This document shows, piece after piece, positions 18,471 to 27,590 of a stretch of 64,000 nt of DNA (the stretch's first letter is position 1; each line of letters starts with the position of its first letter). The notes under the pieces are model-generated. The model was not told where the DNA came from. It worked only from the letters and a program-made list of their open reading frames with translations, and ran no database searches. Source of the DNA: Neptunomonas antarctica (GTDB lineage Bacteria; Pseudomonadota; Gammaproteobacteria; Pseudomonadales; Balneatricaceae); assembly GCF_001305295.1 (NCBI RefSeq), contig NZ_LJSI01000027.1:119669-183668 (forward strand). Reading direction: 5' to 3'. Position numbers and translations under genes: made by a program.

Positions 18471-19637
18471 ATGGATTTAAAACGCACTTTTATTGCCCTT
18501 TTTTTTGCTGCAACTATCACCACCGGTTGTAGTATAAACAGTCCTGAATCAAGTAATGCTGAGTTCTGCAGCAATGGTGGACTCTCGACTGAATACACCT
18601 GTGTTCAGGAGAAGCAGTCCCCTGATCGTAAAATAATTGATGCTAAGGCATTATCGTCCACTGATGAAGTATGGATGCAGGGTAAGCTAGCAGAAATAAA
18701 AACCTGGCTTCAACAAGAACAGATGGCGCCTGATGAACGTACCAGCATACCCGCTCGCCCCTCTGTCGCAGCATCACAGGGCATTGCGGTAAGAAACCCT
18801 TCTTCCACAGACCCCGAACTGATGCGTATCGAAGCGATGTCCGAACAGGGTAAGCATCGCGCGGCCATGTCTGCGGTTAATAGCTTTCAATCTACTCATC
18901 CGGACAGCCTTGAAGGCATACTTACAAAAAGCTTAGTTCTGAATACCATGGGGCAATTTGATGAAGCTGAAGCGCTACTCAAAAATGCGATTGTCCGCCA
19001 CCCATCATCGCCTGAAGTGTATAACAACCTTGCCGTTCTTTATGCTGAACAGGGTAATTATGGTCTTGCAATTGAAACACTATTAAAAGCCTTTAGTACC
19101 CATCCGACTTATGCGCAGGTCCATCAGAATTTACGTGAGTTATATGCAACCGTAGCAGCTCAAGCTTATAGCCGCACACTCAATTTGAACGAAAAGAAAA
19201 GCGATAATCAGCTAGTAATGCTTCGTCGCACAGCAAATAATAACGCTCCGCAATTGAATTATCAGGCAGCATCACTGGCCACAACAGAGGCCAGCCAACT
19301 GATCAATGAAGCCGTTAACCACGTTAATAACTGGGCCTCAAATTGGTCTGCACAAAATGTGGAAGGCTATCTGAATGCTTACATTTCCGGATACCAGCCT
19401 TTGAATAGCCAGTCAAACAAAGCGTGGCAAGCACAACGTCACCAAGATTTAACTAAACCGTCGTTTATCAAAGTAAAACTGACGAACATCAAAACCAGTA
19501 ATATCAATACCGAAACAGCGCAAGTGAGATTTGATCAGGCACTTCAATCAAACATCCTTAACAGTGTTTCAAAAAAGCAGCTGATTTTACAGCGTGTTAA
19601 TAATGAATGGCGTATTAAAGAAGAGCACTCTCTTTGA
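18471..19637 (+). CDS. TPR lipoprotein with a C-terminal SnoaL-like/Cds6-type domain
   Basis: Envelope protein of 388 residues. A lipoprotein-like signal peptide ends with TTGC at about 17-20 (lipobox close to consensus). A TPR segment spans about 120-235 (ILTKSLVLNTMGQFDEAEAL, SPEVYNNLAVLYAEQGNYGLAIE). The C-terminal domain (about 285-388) shows YLNAYISGY, the W..QR...L..PSFIKVK pattern and a final NNEWRIKEE, as in L,D-transpeptidase-associated Cds6/NTF2-like domains. The convergent gene at 19660 ends with a similar domain. Suggested role is binding at the cell wall; function is not established. Confidence 0.75.
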   Translation: MDLKRTFIALFFAATITTGCSINSPESSNAEFCSNGGLSTEYTCVQEKQSPDRKIIDAKALSSTDEVWMQGKLAEIKTWLQQEQMAPDERTSIPARPSVAASQGIAVRNPSSTDPELMRIEAMSEQGKHRAAMSAVNSFQSTHPDSLEGILTKSLVLNTMGQFDEAEALLKNAIVRHPSSPEVYNNLAVLYAEQGNYGLAIETLLKAFSTHPTYAQVHQNLRELYATVAAQAYSRTLNLNEKKSDNQLVMLRRTANNNAPQLNYQAASLATTEASQLINEAVNHVNNWASNWSAQNVEGYLNAYISGYQPLNSQSNKAWQAQRHQDLTKPSFIKVKLTNIKTSNINTETAQVRFDQALQSNILNSVSKKQLILQRVNNEWRIKEEHSL

Positions 19638-19659
19638 TAACGGGTCATTATCGATTGAG

Positions 19660-20790
19660 TCACTGAACGGATAATGGACGAACGGTCTCATTGATCTCGT
19701 CCATTATCTTCCACACACCACCCACATTACTAAGTATTAATTCTTTCAGCGTATCATCCTGATAACCAGGTGAACGATACAACTGCCAGAACTTAGCATG
19801 CCAGTAACCGTTCTTGTCACTTTGTACTGATACAGGTCCGATTTCAATACGAATCCATTCGGGTACAGGTAAACGTGCCCTCCGCCATAAACGCCACTCA
19901 TCTGGCGACATATGTTTGTAAGCAGAGTAATTACGATCATAAAAACTCAGATAGACATCAACGTCCTGTGCTTGCCTGGCCTCTGACCATTGTTTGATCA
20001 ACGCCATTATTAACGTTTTTTCACTGATATCTGAACCAACTTTTACGCCATCCTGTAAGCCAGTCGATTTTTGTTGAAGCCCACTTTGGATATCAGCCAG
20101 GTCACTTTGCGGCCATACTTCATTCTGAGACACCATCGCACTGCCATTCTCTTTTGATGTTAAGTCTACAGTGGGCGTGAATATGGGTTCTGAGGTTGCT
20201 GACATATAACCAGCAGTACCTGCAAATACAGTCGGCAATATTAATACAGAGTAAAAACAAAATCGGCGTAAGTCGAACGGCTTAGTAACTTGGTCAGCTC
20301 CCCCAACACGTTCATGAATGGCATCAGAAAGAGGTTTTAGTGATTTGTCTTTTAGTTTATTGTCTGAAATCTTCAGTAAAATCCGAATCGCATACTGCCC
20401 GTCTTTAGATACAGGGCGGTAACGTACTAAATCCACCAGCAATTCATTTGAGAGTGAATTGCCATCAACTACAATCCACAACACACCATCAGATTCAGCC
20501 CATCGCCGTAGTCTGTGCTGCAGAAAAGCCTGCTCAGTGGCTGGTAATAAGAGAGCATCGGCAAGCAGTTCGGCATAAGAGCTGAATGTTTCGGCTGAAC
20601 CCCAGTACACCAGACATCCATTGACCTCTGTTTCAAACTGCTTTTGAATAGCAGCCGTTCTATTACCCTCCAGCTGAGCAATACCGAAACAGGGCAACGC
20701 CTGTATTAGCCAGCGGGCAGCAATTTCTTCACGCGTTGCGGCAGCGGCGAGAAGACGGGAACGCTGTTTAAAAACTAATCCGGAAGTCAT
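19660..20790 (-). CDS. Unknown inner-membrane protein with a Cds6-like C-terminal domain
   Basis: 376 residues. The N-terminal cytoplasmic half (about 1-175) is not recognised. A single TM helix lies at about 180-198 (FCFYSVLILPTVFAGTAGY), followed by a periplasmic linker and a domain at about 265-376 with YLSFYDRNYSAY, W..WRRARLPVPEWIRIEI and GGVWKIMDE. The last part parallels the C-terminus of the TPR lipoprotein encoded convergently, 22 bp away. The two may have arisen by domain duplication or act at the same site in the envelope. Confidence 0.7.
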   Translation of the reverse strand: MTSGLVFKQRSRLLAAAATREEIAARWLIQALPCFGIAQLEGNRTAAIQKQFETEVNGCLVYWGSAETFSSYAELLADALLLPATEQAFLQHRLRRWAESDGVLWIVVDGNSLSNELLVDLVRYRPVSKDGQYAIRILLKISDNKLKDKSLKPLSDAIHERVGGADQVTKPFDLRRFCFYSVLILPTVFAGTAGYMSATSEPIFTPTVDLTSKENGSAMVSQNEVWPQSDLADIQSGLQQKSTGLQDGVKVGSDISEKTLIMALIKQWSEARQAQDVDVYLSFYDRNYSAYKHMSPDEWRLWRRARLPVPEWIRIEIGPVSVQSDKNGYWHAKFWQLYRSPGYQDDTLKELILSNVGGVWKIMDEINETVRPLSVQ

Positions 20791-21130
20791 TCATATTTCT
20801 TATATTGGAACTCATTTTCAAAGTTCATTTTTAAAACTTATATTTTAAATAGACCAAGCATTGAAAGTAAGGCGCTTATTTAAAATAATTCCATATGCTT
20901 CAATGCACAATAAAACGATAACAATGATCTGATTATAGCCGAGTGATGACACATGAGCGTTCATCTTATGGTCTTTTTTGCAGTGCAAAAGAAAAATGAG
21001 GTGCAGCACTTAAATTTAAAAAACTGGCGGAATGTTTGAGTGATGTGTGCTATCCAGAATATAACGATTGTTAAAAGTAAGCCTGTTACACATTCTGATT
21101 TGTACAGTTAGCAGGAACGGAGGATCCGTT
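20791..21130. other. AT-rich intergenic region upstream of the leucine dehydrogenase operon
   Basis: 340 bp between divergent genes, strongly AT-rich. It must contain promoters for the operon at 21131 and the gene at 20790. A 28-codon ORF at 20953-21039 has no ribosome-binding site. No terminator or clear operator was identified. Confidence 0.55.
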
Positions 21131-22189
21131 ATGTTTACCCAGATGGAATACAACGGCGTTTCAGATCTATCTCTTCACCAGGACCCCATCACTGGCCTGC
21201 ACGCCATTATCGCCATTCACTCAACAGCACTTGGCCCTGCTATTGGTGGTTGCCGTTTTATTGAGTATCCAACCACTAATGATGCTATTCAGGACGCTCT
21301 CAGACTGGCAAAAGGGATGAGCTACAAAGCAGCACTCGCCGGCCTGCCTCATGGTGGTGGAAAGTCCGTTATTATAAAACCGAATAAACCTTTTGACCGA
21401 ACAGCACTCATGCGCTCATTCGGCTGCTTTGTTGAGCAGTTAAATGGTCGTTATATTACCGCCATGGATAGCGGTACTCTGACAACAGATATGGATGTTA
21501 TTGCAGAGTCATCCCGCTGGGTATCATGCACATCGGCCGATGGTGATCCCTCAGCTTTCACCTCACTGGGTGTAATTGAAGGCATAAAAGCAGCCGTCAG
21601 GCATCTGTTTGGCAAAGATAATCTTGAAGGAATTCGCGTTTCCATTCAGGGGTTAGGCCATGTGGGCATGGCTGTCGCGTCACACCTTTCAATGGAAGGA
21701 GCACATCTTACCGTTACAGACATTAACACCCAACGAATGAGAATAGCTATTGAGGAGTTCAATGCCAAAGCAGTCTCCACAGAGGATATTTACGCGGCTG
21801 ATGTCGATATTTTTTGCCCCTGCGGCTTGGGTGCTATTCTTAACCACAAAACTATTCCACTGATCAAAGCACAGATTATTGCGGGTTCAGCAAACAACCA
21901 ACTGCTTGAGCCACAAGATGGTTATGCGCTGGCCCAAAAAGGCATTCTCTATCTGCCTGATTACGTCATCAATAGCGGTGGGCTGATTTTTGTCGCATTA
22001 GCGCACGCCAACGAAGATCAGCAGACTATTTATCATCAGGTTTTAAACATTGGCCATACTCTCACTAGACTTTTCACTGAATCACAGGCGAGCGGTATTC
22101 CTCCTTTTATATTAGCCAATCAACAAGCTGAAGCCATTCTTGCCAATGCTGCATCACTATCAAAAACGCATCAGAGGTCCATCGTATGA
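21131..22189 (+). CDS. Leucine (branched-chain amino acid) dehydrogenase
   Basis: Glu/Leu/Phe/Val dehydrogenase family; oxidatively deaminates Leu, Val or Ile to 2-oxo acids with NAD. The ATG at 21131 is preceded by GGAGGA at an optimal distance; an upstream in-frame start at 21068 lacks one. ALGPAIGGCRF, MSYKAALAGLPHGGGKSVI (catalytic Lys) and the Rossmann motif GLGHVGMAVA are clear. Length 353 fits leucine dehydrogenases. It overlaps the E1 alpha gene by 4 bases (ATGA), so it feeds oxo acids directly to the dehydrogenase complex encoded next. Confidence 0.9.
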   Translation: MFTQMEYNGVSDLSLHQDPITGLHAIIAIHSTALGPAIGGCRFIEYPTTNDAIQDALRLAKGMSYKAALAGLPHGGGKSVIIKPNKPFDRTALMRSFGCFVEQLNGRYITAMDSGTLTTDMDVIAESSRWVSCTSADGDPSAFTSLGVIEGIKAAVRHLFGKDNLEGIRVSIQGLGHVGMAVASHLSMEGAHLTVTDINTQRMRIAIEEFNAKAVSTEDIYAADVDIFCPCGLGAILNHKTIPLIKAQIIAGSANNQLLEPQDGYALAQKGILYLPDYVINSGGLIFVALAHANEDQQTIYHQVLNIGHTLTRLFTESQASGIPPFILANQQAEAILANAASLSKTHQRSIV

Positions 22190-23307
22190 ATATTATCTAT
22201 GAAGGCCAGATACCCTTTTATCAGTTTCTTAATGAACACAGTCAGGTAATACAGCCACTACCTGAATGGGCTCTGACGAAGGAGACTCTGATCAACTACT
22301 ATCAGCAAATGGTTATAGCCCGTCAGTTCGACACTAAAGCCATCGCTTTACAGCGTACCGGTCAATTAGGGACCTATGCATCTTCTGCCGGGTGCGAGGC
22401 GATTGATGTCGTCACCGCATCGCTTATGTCGGAAGCCGATGTATTGGTTCCCTATTACCGCAATCATGCGATGCAGATGATCAGAGGAATGGAGTTATCT
22501 GATATTTTACTTTACTGGGGCGGTGATGAAAGAGGTAACAGTTCTCCTGCACAGAGAGAGGATTTCCCTAACTGCGTACCCATCGCTACTCAATGCCTAC
22601 ACGCGTGTGGTGTCGCTTCCGCAATAAAAATCCGCGCCCAGCAGCGTGCAACGGTTTGTATGCTGGGCGACGGCGCCACCTCAAAAGGAGATTTTCTTGA
22701 AGCGCTCAATGTTGCCGGAGTCTGGCAATTGCCCGTTGTCTTTATCATCAATAATAATCAATGGGCTATCTCCGTCCCACGATCATTACAAAGCATTGCC
22801 CTGACACTGGCTCAGAAAGCACTGGGGGCCGGCATTCGTGGCGAACAGGTTGATGGGAATGATGTTATTGCCTTGCATCAGAGCGTTGCGTCAGCGCTGC
22901 AACGCGCCCGCGAAGGCAAGGGTCCGACACTGATTGAAGCTGTGAGTTATCGCCTGTCTGATCACACAACGGCCGATGATGCGACGCGTTATCGCCATCC
23001 GGATGCATTAAAAACGGCATGGGAAAAAGAACCGATTAAACGTCTGCGTAATTATCTGCATGCTCAGGGATGGTGGCAGGAGCACAATGAAACTGAGTGG
23101 CAACATCAAACCGCAACACTTATACAAGCGTCAGTTGAACAGTACCTCGACACACCGCCTCAACCCGTCAGCGCCATGTTTGACTACCTATTTGCGGATC
23201 TTCCTGAGCATCTTGTTAAGCAACGTGATATAGCCGTCTCACGCGACTCAGGTGAAAGCTCATGTAACAGTAACAGCTCAGGTAACGACAGGGAGGCCGC
23301 ATCATGA
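22186..23307 (+). CDS. 2-oxoacid dehydrogenase E1 alpha subunit (branched-chain type)
   Basis: Thiamin diphosphate-binding subunit of the E1 decarboxylase. The ThDP motif GDGATSKGDFLEALNVAG continues to IINNNQWAI, and VPYYRNHAMQMIRGM lies in the active-site region. Length 373 is usual. A Ser/Asn/Gly-rich tail of about 20 residues ends the protein. It overlaps both neighbours by 4 bases, and the following genes give E1 beta and E2. Substrate preference for branched-chain oxo acids is inferred from the preceding leucine dehydrogenase. Confidence 0.9.
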   Translation: MNIIYEGQIPFYQFLNEHSQVIQPLPEWALTKETLINYYQQMVIARQFDTKAIALQRTGQLGTYASSAGCEAIDVVTASLMSEADVLVPYYRNHAMQMIRGMELSDILLYWGGDERGNSSPAQREDFPNCVPIATQCLHACGVASAIKIRAQQRATVCMLGDGATSKGDFLEALNVAGVWQLPVVFIINNNQWAISVPRSLQSIALTLAQKALGAGIRGEQVDGNDVIALHQSVASALQRAREGKGPTLIEAVSYRLSDHTTADDATRYRHPDALKTAWEKEPIKRLRNYLHAQGWWQEHNETEWQHQTATLIQASVEQYLDTPPQPVSAMFDYLFADLPEHLVKQRDIAVSRDSGESSCNSNSSGNDREAAS

Positions 23308-24341
23308 GTAATCAAGCCACTATTAACTCAGGGATCAGCTCCGGCGATAACTCAGGAGACAGCCCCGCTATCAGCATGGTAGAAGCGATCAATCTGGCGC
23401 TTCACCGAGCGATGCTAGACGATGATGACGTGATCTTGCTCGGTGAAGATGTCGCGACCAACGGGGGTGTTTTTCGTGCAACTGTGGGCCTCAAAGAAAA
23501 ATTTGGTGTGAAGCGCGTTATCGATACACCCTTGGCTGAAAATATGATCGCCGGCTTAGCCGTCGGCATGGCCGCACAGGGGTTAAAACCTATCGCTGAA
23601 ATCCAGTTTATGGGATTTATCTTTCCGTCCATGGAGCACATTGTTTGTCATGCGGCACGCTTGCGTAACCGAACCCGTGGGCGCTTAAGCTGCCCGTTAG
23701 TTATTCGTGCGCCATACGGCGGTGGTATCCATGCGCCAGAGCATCACTCAGAAAGTACGGAGGCACTGTTCGCCCACATACCCGGACTTCGTGTCGTTAT
23801 CCCCTCATCTCCACAACGTGCTTATGGCTTGCTGCTTGCTGCTATCCGGAACCCTGATCCTGTGATATTTCTGGAACCGAAACGAATCTATCGTAGTCAA
23901 AATCAACGGGTTGAAGACAATGCTCAGGCTTTGCCGCTGGACACTTGCTTCACTCTGCGCGAGGGCAACGACATTAGCCTGATCAGCTGGGGTGCAATGA
24001 TAAAAGAAACACTCGAGGCCGCCGATCAACTCGCAGAAGAAGGCATCCATTGTGAAGTCATTGATGTAGCCACGATCAGCCCACTGGACCGGGAAACGAT
24101 TCTGGCGTCTGTCGGCAAAACGGGACACTGCGTCATTATTCATGAGGCACCCTTGAACGGATCTGTGGGATCAGAAATTGCCAGTTTACTGGCAAGCGAA
24201 GCTCTACTCGATTTACGCGCACCGGTGGCACGTGTGGGGGGTTACGATACTGTCATGCCCTATTTTCGCTTAGAAGATCAATACATGCCTCAAACGGATC
24301 ATATTATCGACGCGGTTAAACGTACTCTGGAGTTCGAATGA
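23304..24341 (+). CDS. 2-oxoacid dehydrogenase E1 beta subunit
   Basis: Transketolase-like beta subunit that completes the E1 active site. LLGEDVATNGGVFRAT and VIDTPLAENMIAGLAVGMA are family hallmarks, as is FMGFIFPSMEHI. The first 20 residues are Ser/Gly/Asp-rich and disordered. The E1 alpha stop overlaps the start (ATGA). Length 345. Confidence 0.9.
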   Translation: MSNQATINSGISSGDNSGDSPAISMVEAINLALHRAMLDDDDVILLGEDVATNGGVFRATVGLKEKFGVKRVIDTPLAENMIAGLAVGMAAQGLKPIAEIQFMGFIFPSMEHIVCHAARLRNRTRGRLSCPLVIRAPYGGGIHAPEHHSESTEALFAHIPGLRVVIPSSPQRAYGLLLAAIRNPDPVIFLEPKRIYRSQNQRVEDNAQALPLDTCFTLREGNDISLISWGAMIKETLEAADQLAEEGIHCEVIDVATISPLDRETILASVGKTGHCVIIHEAPLNGSVGSEIASLLASEALLDLRAPVARVGGYDTVMPYFRLEDQYMPQTDHIIDAVKRTLEFE

Positions 24342-24342
24342 T

Positions 24343-25455
24343 ATGAAATATTTCAAATTACCCGACCTCGGCGAAGGCCTTCCTGAAGCGGATATTCTGG
24401 AGTGGCATATAAAAGAAGGCGACCTTGTTAAAGAGGATCAATTACTGGTTTCAGTTGAAACAGCAAAAGCAGTCATTGAGGTACCCTCCCCCCAAACAGG
24501 TGTGATTGCACATCTGTTTGGAGCAGAAGGCGACACGGTACATACCGGCGAGCCACTGGTCGAATTTATAACAGATGATGAGGACGATAGCGGAACAGTT
24601 GTCGGAACGCTGGCACGAGCCGATAACACCAGCCAGGAAGACAACTTTATTATTGGCGCATCACCCAGTTCCCTCGCCCATAGACAACAACGCGCCACGC
24701 CCGCGGTAAGAGCACTGGCAAAGCGTCTTGATATCGATATTGATACCATCAAAGCAACAGGACATCAGGGAGGCGTTAGCGTCAGCGATATCGAACAAGC
24801 GGCCCGGCTCAATCAACAATTTGGTGCACCAGAGCGGCTCAAAGGCGTGCGTAAACATATGGCAAAGAATATGAGCCAGGCACATGCCGACGTCGCTGCC
24901 GTGTCAATATTTGACGACGCTAATATCAGCCACTGGGTCGCAAAAACCGATATCACGATGCAACTGATTCTTGCCATTGCCGCCGCGTGTAAGCAAGAAC
25001 CCATTATGAATAGCTGGTTCGATGGCCAACAACTGACAATCCGCCAACACCAACATATTGATCTGGGAGTCGCGGTCGATACCGATAAAGGCTTGTTTGT
25101 TCCTGTCTTAAGAGATATTGCCGGGCGTTCTGAATCGGCGCTGCGCGAAGGGCTCAATAAACTACGCACCGATGTGGCCGCCCGGACTATTCCGGCAAAA
25201 GAACTGCAAGGTGCCACCATCACACTAACTAACTTCGGAACCATGGCAGGGCGATATGCAACTCCGATTGTCGTACCACCACAGATTGGCATCATTGGTG
25301 CTGGCGTTATACGTGATGAAGCAGTGGTGCAAACAGGAACGATCGTTATAGGAAGAATACTTCCCATTTCTCTGACCTTTGATCACAGAGTGGCTACCGG
25401 AGGTGAAGCGGCGCGCTTTCTTAAAGTTGTTATCGCCACACTGGAAGATAACTAA
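24343..25455 (+). CDS. Dihydrolipoamide acyltransferase (E2), branched-chain type
   Basis: Core of the complex, transferring acyl groups to CoA. One lipoyl domain (1-80) with the lipoylated Lys42 in ETAKAVIEV, a peripheral-subunit binding domain at about 118-153 (ATPAVRALAKRLDID), and a catalytic domain to residue 370. The active-site motif is DHRVATGG: the catalytic His is present but the usual HxxxDG Asp is Thr. It lies one base after the E1 beta stop. No dihydrolipoamide dehydrogenase follows, so E3 is shared or encoded elsewhere. Confidence 0.92.
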   Translation: MKYFKLPDLGEGLPEADILEWHIKEGDLVKEDQLLVSVETAKAVIEVPSPQTGVIAHLFGAEGDTVHTGEPLVEFITDDEDDSGTVVGTLARADNTSQEDNFIIGASPSSLAHRQQRATPAVRALAKRLDIDIDTIKATGHQGGVSVSDIEQAARLNQQFGAPERLKGVRKHMAKNMSQAHADVAAVSIFDDANISHWVAKTDITMQLILAIAAACKQEPIMNSWFDGQQLTIRQHQHIDLGVAVDTDKGLFVPVLRDIAGRSESALREGLNKLRTDVAARTIPAKELQGATITLTNFGTMAGRYATPIVVPPQIGIIGAGVIRDEAVVQTGTIVIGRILPISLTFDHRVATGGEAARFLKVVIATLEDN

Positions 25456-25628
25456 CATTAAATGAAACCAAGCACTGACGAAAAAGGTCTAAAAATTAGC
25501 AAATACAAATGTAAAGATTAGGCTACACTGAATTTATAGGCACTGAACTTCATTGACAGCGTCATTGAACATCACAGTCCCGATATAGTGCCTTAATCAG
25601 CTCGCCAGCACACAAAGGGGTGAATGCG

Positions 25629-27551
25629 ATGGGTATCTTTGAAAAATACAAAACGCGTTATACATCAACAATGCAGGAAGAGATGACTCTGAACGAGTAT
25701 CTTGAACTCTGCAAAACGGATTCGATGGCTTATGCTAGCGCAGCAGAACGCATGCTGAAAGCCGTAGGTGAACCCGAACTCATTGATACATCTAGAGATC
25801 CTTCTCTGAGCCGTATCTTCTCTAATAAAGTCATCAAACGCTATCCGGCGTTCCACGAGTTTTATGGGACTGAAGATGCGATAGAAAATGTGGTGTCTTA
25901 TTTCCGCCATGCCGCTCAGGGGCTGGAGGAACGCAAACAGATCCTGTATTTGCTAGGCCCGGTAGGTGGTGGTAAATCATCGTTAGCCGAACGACTGAAA
26001 CATTTAATGGAAAAAATCCCCTTCTATGCCATTAAAGGTTCGCCCGTATATGAGTCACCTTTAGGCTTATTCAATCCTGCAGAAGACGCCGAGATCCTTG
26101 AGCAAGAATACAATATTCCGCGACGCTACGTAAAAGGCATTATGTCTCCCTGGGCCGTTAAACGCTTACATGAGTTTGGTGGCGATATATCCCAATTTAA
26201 AGTAGTGAAGCTTTACCCTTCAATCTTGAATCAGATTGCTATTGCTAAAACTGAACCCGGCGATGAAAACAATCAGGACATCTCCTGTCTTGTCGGTAAG
26301 GTGGATATCCGAAAACTCGAAGAGTTCCCGCAACATGACCCCGATGCCTACAGCTTCTCAGGTGCTTTATGTCATGCGAACCAGGGAGTTATGGAGTTTG
26401 TTGAGATGTTTAAAGCGCCGATTAAGGTACTCCATCCACTCTTAACCGCGACCCAGGAAGGTAACTACAACAGTACCGAAGGTATGGGAGCGATCCCTTA
26501 TGACGGTATTATACTGGCCCACTCTAACGAGTCTGAGTGGCAGACATTCAAGAATAACAAAACCAACGAAGCCTTCATTGACCGTGTCTATATTGTAAAA
26601 GTGCCTTATTGCACACGTATCTCTGAAGAGATAAAAATTTACGAAAAGCTTCTGGAAAACAGTTCGTTAAACAAAGCTCCCTGTGCACCCGACACCTTAA
26701 ACATGCTGGCCCAATTTTCGATTCTTTCAAGATTGAAAGATCCGGAAAACTCAAACCTCTATTCAAAAATGCGCGTCTATAACGGTGAAAACCTGAAAGA
26801 CACCGACCCTAAAGCAAAATCGATGCAGGAGTATAAAGATCAGGCGGGTGTGGACGAAGGCATGAAAGGGCTTTCTACCCGTTTTGCATTCAAAATTCTT
26901 TCCAAAGTATTCAATTTTGACTCTTCCGAAATTGCGGCCAACCCTGTGCATCTGATGTATGTATTGGAACGAGAAATTGAGCAGCAACAATTCGCTCCCG
27001 AGGTGCAGGATAAATATATCGGCTTTATCAAAGAATATATTGCGCCTAAATATATAGAATTACTCGGCAAAGAAATTCAGACCGCCTATCTGGAATCTTA
27101 CTCAGAGTATGGTCAGAATATCTTTGACCGTTATGTTACCTACGCCGATTTCTGGATTCAGGATCAGGAATACCGGGATCCTGAAACAGGTGATGTTCTG
27201 AATCGTCAGGCTATTAGTGAGGAGCTGGAAAAAATTGAAAAACCAGCGGGCATCAGTAATCCGAAAGATTTCCGTCATGAGATTGTCAATTTTGTATTAC
27301 GCGCCCGTGCGAGTAACGATGGCAACAATCCATCCTGGGGGAGTTACGAGAAGATGCGATCTGTTATAGAGAAAAAAATGTTCTCGAACACAGAAGACCT
27401 TCTACCCGTCATTTCTTTCAATGCTAAAGCCTCATCTGATGATCAGAACAAACATGGTGAGTTCGTCAAACGAATGACCGAACGTGGCTATACAGAAAAA
27501 CAGGTTCGCCTGTTATCTGAGTGGTATATACGTGTTAGAAAATCTCAGTAA
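25629..27551 (+). CDS. prkA: PrkA serine protein kinase (YeaG)
   Basis: AAA+-like Ser/Thr kinase linked to stationary-phase and nitrogen stress responses. Walker A GPVGGGKSSL lies at about residues 110-119, and the PrkA C-terminal domain follows. The start ATG 25629 (MGIFEKYKTRY) has AAAGGGG upstream and aligns with E. coli YeaG. A GTG at 25620 is also open. Length 640. It heads the yeaG-yeaH-spoVR operon. Confidence 0.93.
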   Translation: MGIFEKYKTRYTSTMQEEMTLNEYLELCKTDSMAYASAAERMLKAVGEPELIDTSRDPSLSRIFSNKVIKRYPAFHEFYGTEDAIENVVSYFRHAAQGLEERKQILYLLGPVGGGKSSLAERLKHLMEKIPFYAIKGSPVYESPLGLFNPAEDAEILEQEYNIPRRYVKGIMSPWAVKRLHEFGGDISQFKVVKLYPSILNQIAIAKTEPGDENNQDISCLVGKVDIRKLEEFPQHDPDAYSFSGALCHANQGVMEFVEMFKAPIKVLHPLLTATQEGNYNSTEGMGAIPYDGIILAHSNESEWQTFKNNKTNEAFIDRVYIVKVPYCTRISEEIKIYEKLLENSSLNKAPCAPDTLNMLAQFSILSRLKDPENSNLYSKMRVYNGENLKDTDPKAKSMQEYKDQAGVDEGMKGLSTRFAFKILSKVFNFDSSEIAANPVHLMYVLEREIEQQQFAPEVQDKYIGFIKEYIAPKYIELLGKEIQTAYLESYSEYGQNIFDRYVTYADFWIQDQEYRDPETGDVLNRQAISEELEKIEKPAGISNPKDFRHEIVNFVLRARASNDGNNPSWGSYEKMRSVIEKKMFSNTEDLLPVISFNAKASSDDQNKHGEFVKRMTERGYTEKQVRLLSEWYIRVRKSQ

Positions 27552-27590
27552 GCAGATTCGGTTTCTCGCCTATCTTAAGGAGTGCGGAGC

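Noticed and set aside
20953..21039. 28-codon ORF upstream of the leucine dehydrogenase gene
   Set aside because: No ribosome-binding site, AT-rich composition and no recognisable family; most likely chance.
25456..25628. A missing E3 gene hidden after the E2 gene
   Set aside because: The 170 bp before prkA are non-coding and cannot hold even a fragment of dihydrolipoamide dehydrogenase.
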